Below, piece by piece: positions 41,534-49,748 of a stretch of DNA of 64,000 bases. The stretch is taken from the NCBI GenBank assembly GCA_021774785.1, contig JAJFIQ010000019.1:992001-1056000 (forward strand), written 5' to 3'. This stretch comes from Emcibacter sp. Lineage in GTDB: Bacteria > Pseudomonadota > Alphaproteobacteria > Sphingomonadales > Emcibacteraceae. Position 1 is the first letter of the stretch; each line of letters begins with the position of its first letter. A model generated the notes under the pieces. It ran no database searches. It saw only the letters and a program-made list of their open reading frames with translations, and was not told where the DNA came from. The translations under genes were made by a program, and so were the position numbers.

Positions 41534-43489
41534 TTACAATCCCACTCCTCGACCAATATCCCAGTTTACTGTACCGCCACTGATCATACCAGATATGGAT
41601 CGGCCCATCACGCGATCCATCACAGGCCGCCAAGGCACAAGAGTAAACTCCTTTGATTTTTCCAGAACAGCATATTGGCCACTACTGAGATTGAGTTTTC
41701 GAACATAGATGCCGCTCACCTCACCCCTATCTTTCATGGGCATATATTGTTTGCCAGTTTTATCAGAAATTCCTGCAGCAAATTTGTTGAGTTCCCGCCT
41801 GATAAGCTGATTTGCGAGGCTCTTGGGATAGATAACCTTTGAGCCCTTCTTCTGGATCAACCCTTGTCTCATGAGCCAGTTTCGTCTCTGGGCCAGAGCT
41901 TGTTGCACTTTTCCACCAAAGCCACTTGATGCCAAGTCAGTCTTTTCCTTTCCAACGAGATTCCGATCCAGCCAACCATAGCCCTCACCTTCAATAAGCT
42001 GATCTAGTGCAAAGGCGGAATTGATTGTCATAGCTACCGGAGCCTTTTGGGCAAACTGTTTTTGAAGTTTCTCTATACGATACGTGAAATCAGTCGGAAT
42101 TTTCCATGACCCATCCTGTTGACGTTTACCAATGCCGTAACGCCTCAGCCCTTCTAATCGGCGGATATGGCTTTTTATATAAGCCTGTGACGCTTTTGGG
42201 TCAGAATGTTGGTGATATTCCTCACTATAAACGCCCCCATTCTGACGGGCGATTTCCGCAATATGATGATCAACCAGTGATGCTCCGCTATGGGCAGCAG
42301 TCACGGTGACAATCATGCCCATGTTCAAGTCATCAACCTGCTCCAGCTCCCCCATATCCACATACCAGTGGTTCCCGTCCGTGCCATCCAGAATGACATA
42401 CCGTCTGTCGCTGAGTTCATCAGACAGACCGGTCGTAAGAAGTTCACCAGTGACGCTCTTTTGAGAAGTTTCATCTGTTCCAAAAACCAGAGCCTTTTGC
42501 TGCAAATTATCTTTCCCGGCTTTGTGCAGATTTCGGTGCAGGGTTTTGATGATGTCACCTTTCTCGGCCATCGTCGTCAATGTGTTTTTGAGGTCAGGGT
42601 CCAGTCGCCAATAATCTTTGCCCAGGTGTTGGGCTAGACCCATCTTTGAAAGTTTCTTCATGCGAGCACCAATTATCTTGGCCGGATATTCACCGCCGTC
42701 AGGGTGCATAATATTATCCCGGCTATATTTGACAATATCGCGATCCAGATCGGTAAATCTATCCTGAGCCACCTGCTGTCTTACTTGCTTGAGCATTTCC
42801 ATTTCTGTGCGAGGACCAAGCTCATGGGTCAAAAGATCAGAAGCAGCATGTCGCATACCATGACCCATATAAGATTTGGCAATAATCAGATCCCTATTTT
42901 GATCATCAATACCGCGCAAGACAATATGTGTATGGGGATGAACTGTATCAAAATGATCAACCGCCACCCAATCAAGTTCCGTCCGCAAATCCTGCTCCAT
43001 CCGCGTCATCACATCACGAGTGAAAGATTTCAAATCCTCAAGACTGTCGGCATCATTGGCTGAAACAATAAATCTGAACTGATGACGATCTCCTTCACAG
43101 CGACCTTGAAAGTCATTCAGGTTGATGCCGTCCTGCTCCTTGTCATAGGCTTCCGCTTCTCGGCCATCCGAGCCTACGCCCTCCCGCTCAATATATTTAA
43201 GATGTGAGGCCGCTCTGGCATAACCGCCACCACCCAGTTTGACGATACGGCTTTTAATGATAACCCGTCTGAACCGCGAACCGATATTATGACTGGAATA
43301 CTTACCAGCCCAATGACCTCGGCCAATCCTCGCTCCGGTAAATCCACCATTACCTTTGGACGAACCGAAAGATGTTATGCCATGGGACAGACTTCTCAAT
43401 TTCTTGAGTACCCGTTTGCTAAATCGTCCCCCACGATTTCCGGGCTTGCCAAGTCTCGGTTTAAAGGGTTTTTCCGGAGGTAGAGGCAT
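41534..43489 (-). CDS. Conjugative relaxase with DUF3363 domain (MobP/VirD2-like)
   Basis: This 651-aa relaxase nicks oriT and pilots the strand through TraG. The N-terminal ~90 residues are basic. The relaxase core shows RVIIKSRIVKLGGGGYARAA, HLKYIEREG, the metal-binding His triad in HFDTVHPHTHIVLRG (~175-189) and IIAKSYMGHGMRHAASDLL. The DUF3363 domain fills the C-terminal ~350 residues (LIRRELNKFAAGISDKTGKQ). It resembles RlxS of ICEMlSymR7A in layout. It starts about 180 bp from the candidate nic site, between the plus-strand cargo block (convergent) and the transfer-linked genes. Confidence 0.94.
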   Translation of the reverse strand: MPLPPEKPFKPRLGKPGNRGGRFSKRVLKKLRSLSHGITSFGSSKGNGGFTGARIGRGHWAGKYSSHNIGSRFRRVIIKSRIVKLGGGGYARAASHLKYIEREGVGSDGREAEAYDKEQDGINLNDFQGRCEGDRHQFRFIVSANDADSLEDLKSFTRDVMTRMEQDLRTELDWVAVDHFDTVHPHTHIVLRGIDDQNRDLIIAKSYMGHGMRHAASDLLTHELGPRTEMEMLKQVRQQVAQDRFTDLDRDIVKYSRDNIMHPDGGEYPAKIIGARMKKLSKMGLAQHLGKDYWRLDPDLKNTLTTMAEKGDIIKTLHRNLHKAGKDNLQQKALVFGTDETSQKSVTGELLTTGLSDELSDRRYVILDGTDGNHWYVDMGELEQVDDLNMGMIVTVTAAHSGASLVDHHIAEIARQNGGVYSEEYHQHSDPKASQAYIKSHIRRLEGLRRYGIGKRQQDGSWKIPTDFTYRIEKLQKQFAQKAPVAMTINSAFALDQLIEGEGYGWLDRNLVGKEKTDLASSGFGGKVQQALAQRRNWLMRQGLIQKKGSKVIYPKSLANQLIRRELNKFAAGISDKTGKQYMPMKDRGEVSGIYVRKLNLSSGQYAVLEKSKEFTLVPWRPVMDRVMGRSISGMISGGTVNWDIGRGVGL

Positions 43490-43637
43490 GATATTTCTCT
43501 TGTGAGTTAAGATATTGAAATAACTGTATTAAAAAAAGTGCGGCACGGCCTTTTGTGTACTCCTTCAGAGACTTGGCAGAAAGTGGGGGTCGTGACCTAA
43601 AAACCTTGGTGTGAGTAAAAAAGATGTGCAGACAATA

Positions 43638-43675
43638 ACTTAAGGGGCTCCGCGCCTAAGTTGCTTTTATCTTGC
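43638..43675. other. Candidate origin of transfer (oriT) with nic site
   Basis: AACTTA/TAAGTT outer arms (43638-43643/43657-43662) with an inner GGGGC-GCGCC pair make an inverted repeat. Five bases later comes TATCTTGC (43668-43675), one base off the MOBP consensus YATCCTGY, and the repeat-then-nic order matches RP4. The nick would be between 43674 and 43675. It sits between the relaxase gene and the TraF-like gene. The surrounding non-coding gap 43490-43684 has no gene. Confidence 0.6.
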
Positions 43676-43684
43676 TGTAACTTC

Positions 43685-44227
43685 TTATTTTGACTCTGAA
43701 AAATTTTCAACATCACTCTGCACCCAAATCGGAAAGGCTATGCCGATAATTTTATTCTGCGTAACAGGTCCGAAATATCGGCTGTCAAACGAGTATATCG
43801 AATAAAGATTCAACAGGAAAAGCTCCCCTTTTTCCAGTGTCCGACAGCCCTCCCAAACCGGCATTTTACGGCCCGAAGGATCGTAACTTTTTACCTTCGT
43901 AACAGCCTCATAGTTCACATAAACAACATCATATTTAATGCAGACATGACCCCCGAATTGAGCAATTACTTGTTTGAGAAGCGGGGTGCCTCGCCCCACA
44001 TACTGACGTTTGAGCGCCATCATTGTAACGGATTTCGGCAACGTCAACAGCACATAATCACCAACTTCCGGAACGGCTCTCTTATCGATAAAATAGAAAC
44101 CTTCCGGTGCACTGGGTGATGGATTATAGATTACTTTTGGTATGAATTTCGTTGCCATAACCAATGTTAGTAATCCGATGGATACGCTACCAATAACCAA
44201 AATTTTAACGCGTTTGCCTATTCTCAC
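43685..44227 (-). CDS. traF: TraF-like S26 signal peptidase
   Basis: This 180-aa inner-membrane peptidase processes pilin (TrbC) for conjugation. A single N-terminal membrane helix (KILVIGSVSIGLLTLVMATK) precedes the S26 core with the catalytic Ser in SAPEGFYFIDKR and catalytic Lys in RGTPLLKQVIAQ. The C-terminal NKIIGIAFPIW closes the domain. Length and motifs match the plasmid TraF group. Its start overlaps DUF2840 by 23 bp. Confidence 0.92.
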   Translation of the reverse strand: MRIGKRVKILVIGSVSIGLLTLVMATKFIPKVIYNPSPSAPEGFYFIDKRAVPEVGDYVLLTLPKSVTMMALKRQYVGRGTPLLKQVIAQFGGHVCIKYDVVYVNYEAVTKVKSYDPSGRKMPVWEGCRTLEKGELFLLNLYSIYSFDSRYFGPVTQNKIIGIAFPIWVQSDVENFSESK

Positions 44228-44699
44228 ATCGAACCTCCTGCCCTTTCAGGAAGCTCTTATGCTGTTCCATAGTGTATCGATGGTAATGACAATTCGCGGT
44301 AATCCTCTGATGCATATGCCCATAATAGGCGGGAGAAACATCTGCCGGGTCAAGACCAAGTTGTTCTATATGATCAATGGCCCATAAAGTCTTTCTGACC
44401 TTATGGGCTCCTTCCATATCCAACAGAATTCGGGCACCGGGCATAACACCCGGGACCACCTGTATATTGCCCTGATCATCATGGCGGCTCACTGTCATCA
44501 GGACCATAAACCGCCATAAACGACTGCCATATTCCCCGGCGTGCCACTGAACATAACCGACCAGTTGACCGGGGTTATAATATTCATACCCCCGATAAGC
44601 TGGCATGGTTACCTTGCGGACAGGCCTGCCAAAACGCATATATTGATTAACCCTGTCCGGCAGGGAAAGTGTCTCCACACGGGTCAAATCAGAAGACAT
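44205..44699 (-). CDS. DUF2840 domain protein
   Basis: This 164-aa protein has the DUF2840 pattern: RVNQYMRFGRPVRKVTMPAY, NPGQLVGYVQWHAGEYGSRL, WRFMVLMTVSRHD and GMHQ-like YGHMHQRITANCHYHR. The family is found with traF and the relaxase in alphaproteobacterial ICEs and its function is unknown. It overlaps the upstream AlpA-like gene by 11 bp, so the two are translationally linked. Confidence 0.88.
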   Translation of the reverse strand: MSSDLTRVETLSLPDRVNQYMRFGRPVRKVTMPAYRGYEYYNPGQLVGYVQWHAGEYGSRLWRFMVLMTVSRHDDQGNIQVVPGVMPGARILLDMEGAHKVRKTLWAIDHIEQLGLDPADVSPAYYGHMHQRITANCHYHRYTMEQHKSFLKGQEVRCENRQTR

Positions 44700-44907
44700 C
44701 TGACGTGCTTTCCTGTTTGCGGGACTCTGACCAGGCTACCAGATCTGATGGGTGATAGACCACCAGCTTGCCATGTTTACGATAGACTGGGCCCTCACCT
44801 GAAACACGCATATTTTGTAATGTTCGGGGGCTGAGGCGAAGATATCTGGCGGCCTCTGCCGTATTGAAATAAGTGCTTGGGTTATCTGAATTAGTGTTCA
44901 TGGTCAT
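44689..44907 (-). CDS. AlpA/RdfS-like helix-turn-helix protein
   Basis: This 72-aa protein has a MerR/AlpA-type winged helix: FNTAEAARYLRLSPRTLQNM, then RKHGKLVVYHPSDLVAWSES. In ICEMlSymR7A a protein of this kind (RdfS) is the excisionase and is encoded beside traF, DUF2840 and the relaxase in the same order. I infer that this one directs excision and perhaps regulates the operon. It has AGGAG 10 nt before the ATG at 44907. The DUF6499-DUF2285 gene lies 118 bp upstream on the same strand. Confidence 0.82.
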   Translation of the reverse strand: MTMNTNSDNPSTYFNTAEAARYLRLSPRTLQNMRVSGEGPVYRKHGKLVVYHPSDLVAWSESRKQESTSDVF

Positions 44908-45025
44908 TACTGTTTTCTCCTGTTAATGGGTCAATGAGAAGAACAGTGTGGCGGAATAAAAATGATCCCGGGACGGGCGAAAACAGTATGGAGCAAAGTC
45001 GCCCCCCCTCCTGAAAACGGTAAAA

Positions 45026-45775
45026 TTATTTCAGAAGATCAAGATATTTACCAAGTAAAAGTTGTTCACCACGTCGCAGGGCACGCCTCACAGGATCACG
45101 TAAATATCCCCCCGGATCGTTCCATTCTATCTCGATACGCTTCCTGGAAAACAGTATTTCTGCAATTTTTCGCTGGGGAATACCCGATTTCTTGAGACTT
45201 AACATACGTAGAATTTCTGTATAACGACGGGAATGTTTGCTCGGTTCAAAGTGATGATCGAGCAGTGATTTGTGCTGCAATAACCCATTCAGTCTCTTCA
45301 GCATAACCTGGTTTTGTCGAAGGTAGTGCAGTCCCTCTATATGGACGGTAATATTAACGCGCCCCTGCCGAATATCATCACCCTGACAACATAACTGCAG
45401 TGTTTTATGGCCATCGGAAAACAGGACGTGCTGAACATCTTCACCTCTATTCCGAACAAAAACTTTACATTTCAATCTATCTACTTCCAAGTCAAATAAA
45501 CCACTTGAATTTTGTGCTTTTTGTATTGTGAGATTCAAAACGAATGGGCATATTTCCGGAAGCCAGAACGGTGTGGCAACTGTTGAATCGAAAGCCGGAT
45601 CCTCAAAATATAACAAACCCCACTTTTCAGAATCAGGAGTTGGTTCCGCTGCACCAAAGTTATCATTCACCGCATTTATCCTCCAGTCACGGATATAATC
45701 CGGGTTTTTCCTGAGAATTTCCCATGACCAGTTGAGTTTGGTAAAGCGTTTTGTTTTATCATACTGATGAACCAT
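45026..45775 (-). CDS. Single-frame DUF6499-DUF2285 protein (FseA-like activator)
   Basis: This is a 249-aa protein with an N-terminal DUF6499-like segment (WSWEILRKNPDYIRDWRI, WGLLYFEDPAFDSTVATPFW, ~10-75) and a C-terminal DUF2285 with a helix-turn-helix-like tail (RRYTEILRMLSLKKSGIPQR, KIAEILFSRKRIEIEWNDPG, RDPVRRALRRGEQLL). In ICEMlSymR7A the activator FseA is made by a programmed frameshift joining two such genes; here one frame encodes both. I chose the ATG at 45775 because GAGGGGG lies about 9 nt upstream; a GTG at 45946 would add 57 residues. It probably activates the RdfS-like gene. Confidence 0.82.
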   Translation of the reverse strand: MVHQYDKTKRFTKLNWSWEILRKNPDYIRDWRINAVNDNFGAAEPTPDSEKWGLLYFEDPAFDSTVATPFWLPEICPFVLNLTIQKAQNSSGLFDLEVDRLKCKVFVRNRGEDVQHVLFSDGHKTLQLCCQGDDIRQGRVNITVHIEGLHYLRQNQVMLKRLNGLLQHKSLLDHHFEPSKHSRRYTEILRMLSLKKSGIPQRKIAEILFSRKRIEIEWNDPGGYLRDPVRRALRRGEQLLLGKYLDLLK

Positions 45776-45946
45776 TTTATTGTCCCCCTCGGCATAAGTG
45801 TTGAATAGTGGAGACGCTTCTTGATCCTGAACCTGTTTATATAAAAAGATTGGCTGGTGAATTTGATAACACCTTATTTCGATAGCAGAATTCGGAAGAA
45901 ACTCGTCCTGCCAGTATTTATTCCCTATTAGCGCATCCGGTTCCAC

Positions 45947-46310
45947 TACCAGAACGGGTAGGTTTCAGATACGGAAAAATAAACTACACTGCCATGGCAA
46001 TAGTCTACACATTCGAAACTTCGATCATCAGAAGTATAAATAAGATCGATATCGTTTCTTGTTGCCCGGACGAAAAACCTCACGCCAAGCATAGCGTCAT
46101 TAGTATTTGTCCGAGGTAGAAGAATATGACTTTCACAGATAAAAAAACAGATGAACGGGGTGATTTAACACCTGTAATGAAAAGCATTTTTTGACCACAG
46201 GATTGCCACTTTTTGACATTATCCAGAACAATGCAATATACTTATAGCACCCACAAAGCTCACCTCATGCACGAACAGGATTAACGAAATAAGTCGCAGG
46301 GGAACATTCA
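45947..46310. promoter_or_regulatory. Divergent promoter region between FseA-like and LuxR-type genes
   Basis: No gene is seen here. A 10-bp palindrome TGCCATGGCA lies at 45990-45999, where a lux-type box could be, though outside the core the two sides diverge. An imperfect GAAAC...GTTTC repeat follows at about 46015-46062. The LuxR-type gene starts at 46311 behind AGGGG. Confidence 0.4.
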
Positions 46311-47027
46311 ATGATTGATTTTACAGAAATTCAGGACTTTCTTGGCAGAATTGAAAAAATAAATACCTTACAGGAACTACAGGATAATTTTACCGAAGAA
46401 ATCAAACCTTTTGGCTTTGACAAGCATACATGCCTTTCTTTTGTGGATATGAACAATCCGCCGCCGAACGCTATTCAGCTTTTTTCTTTTCCGGACGAAT
46501 GGGTCACACATTACAAAAAAGAAAAATACTTTGAGGATGATATTGTCCTGCAAACCCTCTACAGGAAAGCAACACCATGTATCTGGAAAGACATCAGGCA
46601 GCCAAACAAGCGTAACCAGAAGATATTCTCGGAAGCACAGGAATTCGGCATATGCAATGGAATAACCATTCCAATTATCATACCAGGATTATACCCCTGT
46701 ACGGTAAATATCGCCGGAGATCACAAGGATGTAGATCCGGACGTTTTTCATGCCCTGCATTTAATGGCCGTGCATTACCATCATAGAATTCTGGAAATTG
46801 GGGGTGACTTATTCACCCCATTAAGGCAAAGCCGTTTGACAAACAGGGAAATGGAATGCCTGAAGTGGGTTGCCAACGGCAAAACTTCCTGGGAAATATC
46901 CTTTATTCTTGGTGTCAGTGAAAACGCCATTAATTTCCATATCAAGAATATTTTCTTTAAACTGGACGTCAGCACCCGCGCCATGGCCATATTCAAAGCA
47001 TCCCGTCTGGGCCTGATTAATCTTTAA
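46311..47027 (+). CDS. LuxR-family autoinducer-binding transcriptional regulator
   Basis: This is a 238-aa regulator with an N-terminal autoinducer-binding domain and a C-terminal HTH (LTNREMECLKWVANGKTSWE, LGVSENAINFHIKNIFFKLD). Of the residues usually contacting acyl-homoserine lactone, Trp64, Tyr68, Asp77, Trp92 and Gly117 are present, but the Pro after the Asp is Ile78. No luxI-type synthase is in the window, so it may be a solo or respond to another locus. In ICEMlSymR7A, TraR with AHL turns on the FseA genes; here the gene faces the FseA-like gene, so it may control excision. Whether it belongs to the ICE is not proved. Confidence 0.88.
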   Translation: MIDFTEIQDFLGRIEKINTLQELQDNFTEEIKPFGFDKHTCLSFVDMNNPPPNAIQLFSFPDEWVTHYKKEKYFEDDIVLQTLYRKATPCIWKDIRQPNKRNQKIFSEAQEFGICNGITIPIIIPGLYPCTVNIAGDHKDVDPDVFHALHLMAVHYHHRILEIGGDLFTPLRQSRLTNREMECLKWVANGKTSWEISFILGVSENAINFHIKNIFFKLDVSTRAMAIFKASRLGLINL

Positions 47028-47137
47028 TTCTCCTGTTATCAGGCAAGGATCCTGTGACTTAATTCTGCGGAAAACAGGGCCTATCCATCAATGTGGCACA
47101 GCCAGCACCAAAACCAAACAAAGACCTGTCAGAGTTT

Positions 47138-49741
47138 TCATTCCTGATCCCGTGCTTTAATGCTCACCTCACCGGCTTTGTCATTTTTAAGGTATTTATC
47201 GTACCATGCGATAATCTGGTGCCACCTGTCACGGATGTTCGCCGGGCTGGCCGTGCCATGGCTTTCGCCCCAATATTCAACGAAGACAGCCTCTTTTCTC
47301 AAACGAAATAAAGCACTGAACATTTCATGAAACTGATCCGACGAAGAGATATCCAGATCGCCGTGCAGCAGCATGACCGGTGTTGTGATTTTATCAGCAA
47401 AAAATAATGGACTGATGTTAATATATTTCTCAGGATCTTCCCAGGGTCTCGCCCCCTGCAGGGAAATTTTGCTTGAAGCACTTTCGGTCATAGTCATGGT
47501 TGCCAGATAAGGCGGTAGCTCGTCATCAGCCCCGATTACTCTTTCAGTCAGGGATTTGGAGCCATAAAAACTGGTAAAGTTTGTGGCACTATTACCGGCA
47601 ACAGCGGCCTTGAAACGATCAGTATCGGCCAGCAGCAACAATGCCGGATAGCCCCCGTCGCTTTCACCATATACACCAATGCGGTCCGGGTCGGCATAGC
47701 CCTGATCAATGGCAGCATCAACGGCACTCAACACCAGCTTGCTGAGGTTACCCATGGGATTACCGTCCTCTGACCTGATCAGCTTTGGTGAATTATTGGC
47801 ATAGAGTATAATATACCCCCGAGCCGCCAGCAGGTTTATATTATGAGGATTAAAAGCCTCGGATATGGTAAAACCACATTGCCCGCGGACCCCGAGATGC
47901 TCATATACCACAAGAGGATAACGTTTGTCCGGCCCCCAGTCCGGCGGCAGGGTCATACAGCTGGACAGTTGTTCGCGATCATGCCCATTATCATAGGCGT
48001 AGGTTATTTTTTTCACTTTCAGGGGCAAGACATTTTCCAGATGCCTGTTTAATGTCATCACAGGCGTTTTACCGCTGACAGTTGTATCATCAGACCGGAC
48101 GACATATAGCGCCGTCGCCCCATCCTTGACTTTCACAAAAACCGCCGTTTCACTTTCATATGATACGGCCAGAAGTCTGGAAGTTTCAGACGGGCTTTTT
48201 ATCTTGATATGACTGCCCTTTTTCAGATCCAGAAATATAACCTCCCGTCCATCATCGCCACTGGCCTGTAAAGTGATTTTACTATTCAATGCCTGAGAGA
48301 TATTGGTCACATCATCCTTGAACGACAATTCTGAAAAAGACAGCTGCTGGCTGATACCTGCCGTCATATTACGGTGCGATCCATCCGCCCCCAACTGCCA
48401 GACATTACCGTCAGCAAAAACATAGATGGCGTCGCCAATGACACTCAGAAGATTATAGGAAACAGATGTGAAGGATGCGGTGAGATTCCTGTGGTTTCCA
48501 TCCGGCCCAATAAGGAACCAGTCGCTTCTTCCCAGCCTCAGGGAACCATCGGCATTTGCCTGTTCGGTAATAGACGCCCTATTGGAAGATTTTCTGTCAA
48601 GACCCAAAATGGGCCGAGCAAAAACAGCCAGCCTGTTGCCGATCCAGGCCGCCCGGTCCGGTGCGGCCATCAGACCTGCAGAAGATACCGGTGCCAGATC
48701 CAAACCGTCATGGGAGATAAAACCCGATGAACCGGTTGCAGTTTCATATTGAAAAAACTGGCCCTGACTCCAGGGTTCCCTTAGTTTACGGGAAAAAAAG
48801 ACCAACCTGCCCCCATCCGCCGACCATTCAACCCTGTTTGGGAAGACGTCACATTGCCTGCAGGGAATGGTCTGTTTGTTATTATTTTTCAGGTCAATCA
48901 AAATGAGCTGCAGTCGATTTTTGCTGAGAGACGTACCGTTAATGGGATAATCCGGATCCGGCTGTAATATTCCTGCCGTTTTCAGGGCCACCAGATAATG
49001 CCTGTCGGGGGATAACTGGAGGCCCGCAAATAAACCGTCACTGATCCGTGTCATCCTGCCGGTTCCAGCATTAACCTTTATCAGCATTCCGGGCTTGAAG
49101 TCTTTGGCCTGATCAATACCACCGGAGCTGCTTTTCAGAACATGAGCCGTCGGCAACTCCCCCTGCCAGGCTTTTTCCCATTCTGAAAACAGACGACGGG
49201 CTACTTCACGCTTGCGGGTGACGGTCACCGGGGTTCTCCCCGGCGGCATGGCGGCAAAGACAAAATCTTCATTGGAAATCCACACCGGCCTTGTGGGCAG
49301 GAGGGCTGCAAAATATGGGGCAGAGGGCAGCCAGATGGTTTTTTGTGAGGTAAAATCATAGACTCCCACATCGACCGTCTCTGATGATTGCCGATAGATG
49401 ATAAGACGCCTGCCGTCGGGCGAGAAGACAGGCGACCAGTAGCCTACATCGGATTTTTCTTTAAAAAGGGGTGCCGCCTCCCCCAATGTCACAACATATA
49501 AATTATTCTGATACTGAGCGCCCGCAATGGGTATTCTGGCAAAATCTATCATATCTTCATAGGGTGGCGATTTTGCAATGACAAGCCTGCGGCCTGTAGG
49601 GTCAAACCCTATAGACCCGAGAGTCTCGGTTTTAAGCAGGTCATCTACATTATAGGGATGCCGCCCGTCCGCTCCTGCAAGGCTGACGCCCCCGGTCAGC
49701 ATTAGCAGGATCATTATAAATATCAAGCGCCAGAATAACAT
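47138..49741 (-). CDS. Secreted S9-family (prolyl oligopeptidase-like) peptidase
   Basis: This 867-aa exported serine peptidase has a signal (FWRLIFIMILLMLTGGVSLAGA), a beta-propeller N-terminal part (~60-600) and a C-terminal alpha/beta hydrolase. The triad is visible: Ser in VYGESDGGYPALLL (~690), Asp in LLHGDLDISSSDQFHE (~795) and His in VEYWGESHGTASP (~828). I chose the ATG at 49741, which precedes the signal; a longer frame would overlap the receptor gene. It follows the TonB receptor by 7 bp, and the pair may release and take up peptides or a modified product. Confidence 0.92.
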   Translation of the reverse strand: MLFWRLIFIMILLMLTGGVSLAGADGRHPYNVDDLLKTETLGSIGFDPTGRRLVIAKSPPYEDMIDFARIPIAGAQYQNNLYVVTLGEAAPLFKEKSDVGYWSPVFSPDGRRLIIYRQSSETVDVGVYDFTSQKTIWLPSAPYFAALLPTRPVWISNEDFVFAAMPPGRTPVTVTRKREVARRLFSEWEKAWQGELPTAHVLKSSSGGIDQAKDFKPGMLIKVNAGTGRMTRISDGLFAGLQLSPDRHYLVALKTAGILQPDPDYPINGTSLSKNRLQLILIDLKNNNKQTIPCRQCDVFPNRVEWSADGGRLVFFSRKLREPWSQGQFFQYETATGSSGFISHDGLDLAPVSSAGLMAAPDRAAWIGNRLAVFARPILGLDRKSSNRASITEQANADGSLRLGRSDWFLIGPDGNHRNLTASFTSVSYNLLSVIGDAIYVFADGNVWQLGADGSHRNMTAGISQQLSFSELSFKDDVTNISQALNSKITLQASGDDGREVIFLDLKKGSHIKIKSPSETSRLLAVSYESETAVFVKVKDGATALYVVRSDDTTVSGKTPVMTLNRHLENVLPLKVKKITYAYDNGHDREQLSSCMTLPPDWGPDKRYPLVVYEHLGVRGQCGFTISEAFNPHNINLLAARGYIILYANNSPKLIRSEDGNPMGNLSKLVLSAVDAAIDQGYADPDRIGVYGESDGGYPALLLLADTDRFKAAVAGNSATNFTSFYGSKSLTERVIGADDELPPYLATMTMTESASSKISLQGARPWEDPEKYINISPLFFADKITTPVMLLHGDLDISSSDQFHEMFSALFRLRKEAVFVEYWGESHGTASPANIRDRWHQIIAWYDKYLKNDKAGEVSIKARDQE

Positions 49742-49748
49742 TAGCCGC

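Larger units (their letters stand above)
13960..45946. mobile_element. Putative integrative and conjugative element (minimum extent)
   Basis: The left edge is the 3' end of tRNA-Asn followed by a tyrosine integrase. The interior contains ardA, a full trb/traG mating apparatus with DUF2274, a DUF3363 relaxase, a candidate oriT, a TraF-like peptidase, DUF2840, an AlpA/RdfS-like protein and a DUF6499-DUF2285 protein. This gene set is the one known from alphaproteobacterial ICEs such as ICEMlSymR7A. Two cargo blocks look like defence genes. The right end is set at the last gene with a clear ICE function; a second copy of the tRNA 3' end was not recognised by eye, so the true right boundary may be further on. 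Confidence 0.8.

Noticed and set aside
43638-43662. Inverted repeat read as a terminator
   Set aside because: No plus-strand gene ends before it and no T-run follows on the minus strand; the nic-like motif next to it favours oriT.
46293-46300. GTCGCAGG match to tRNA-Asn as a possible right attachment site
   Set aside because: Only 8 bases agree, which is expected by chance in this length.
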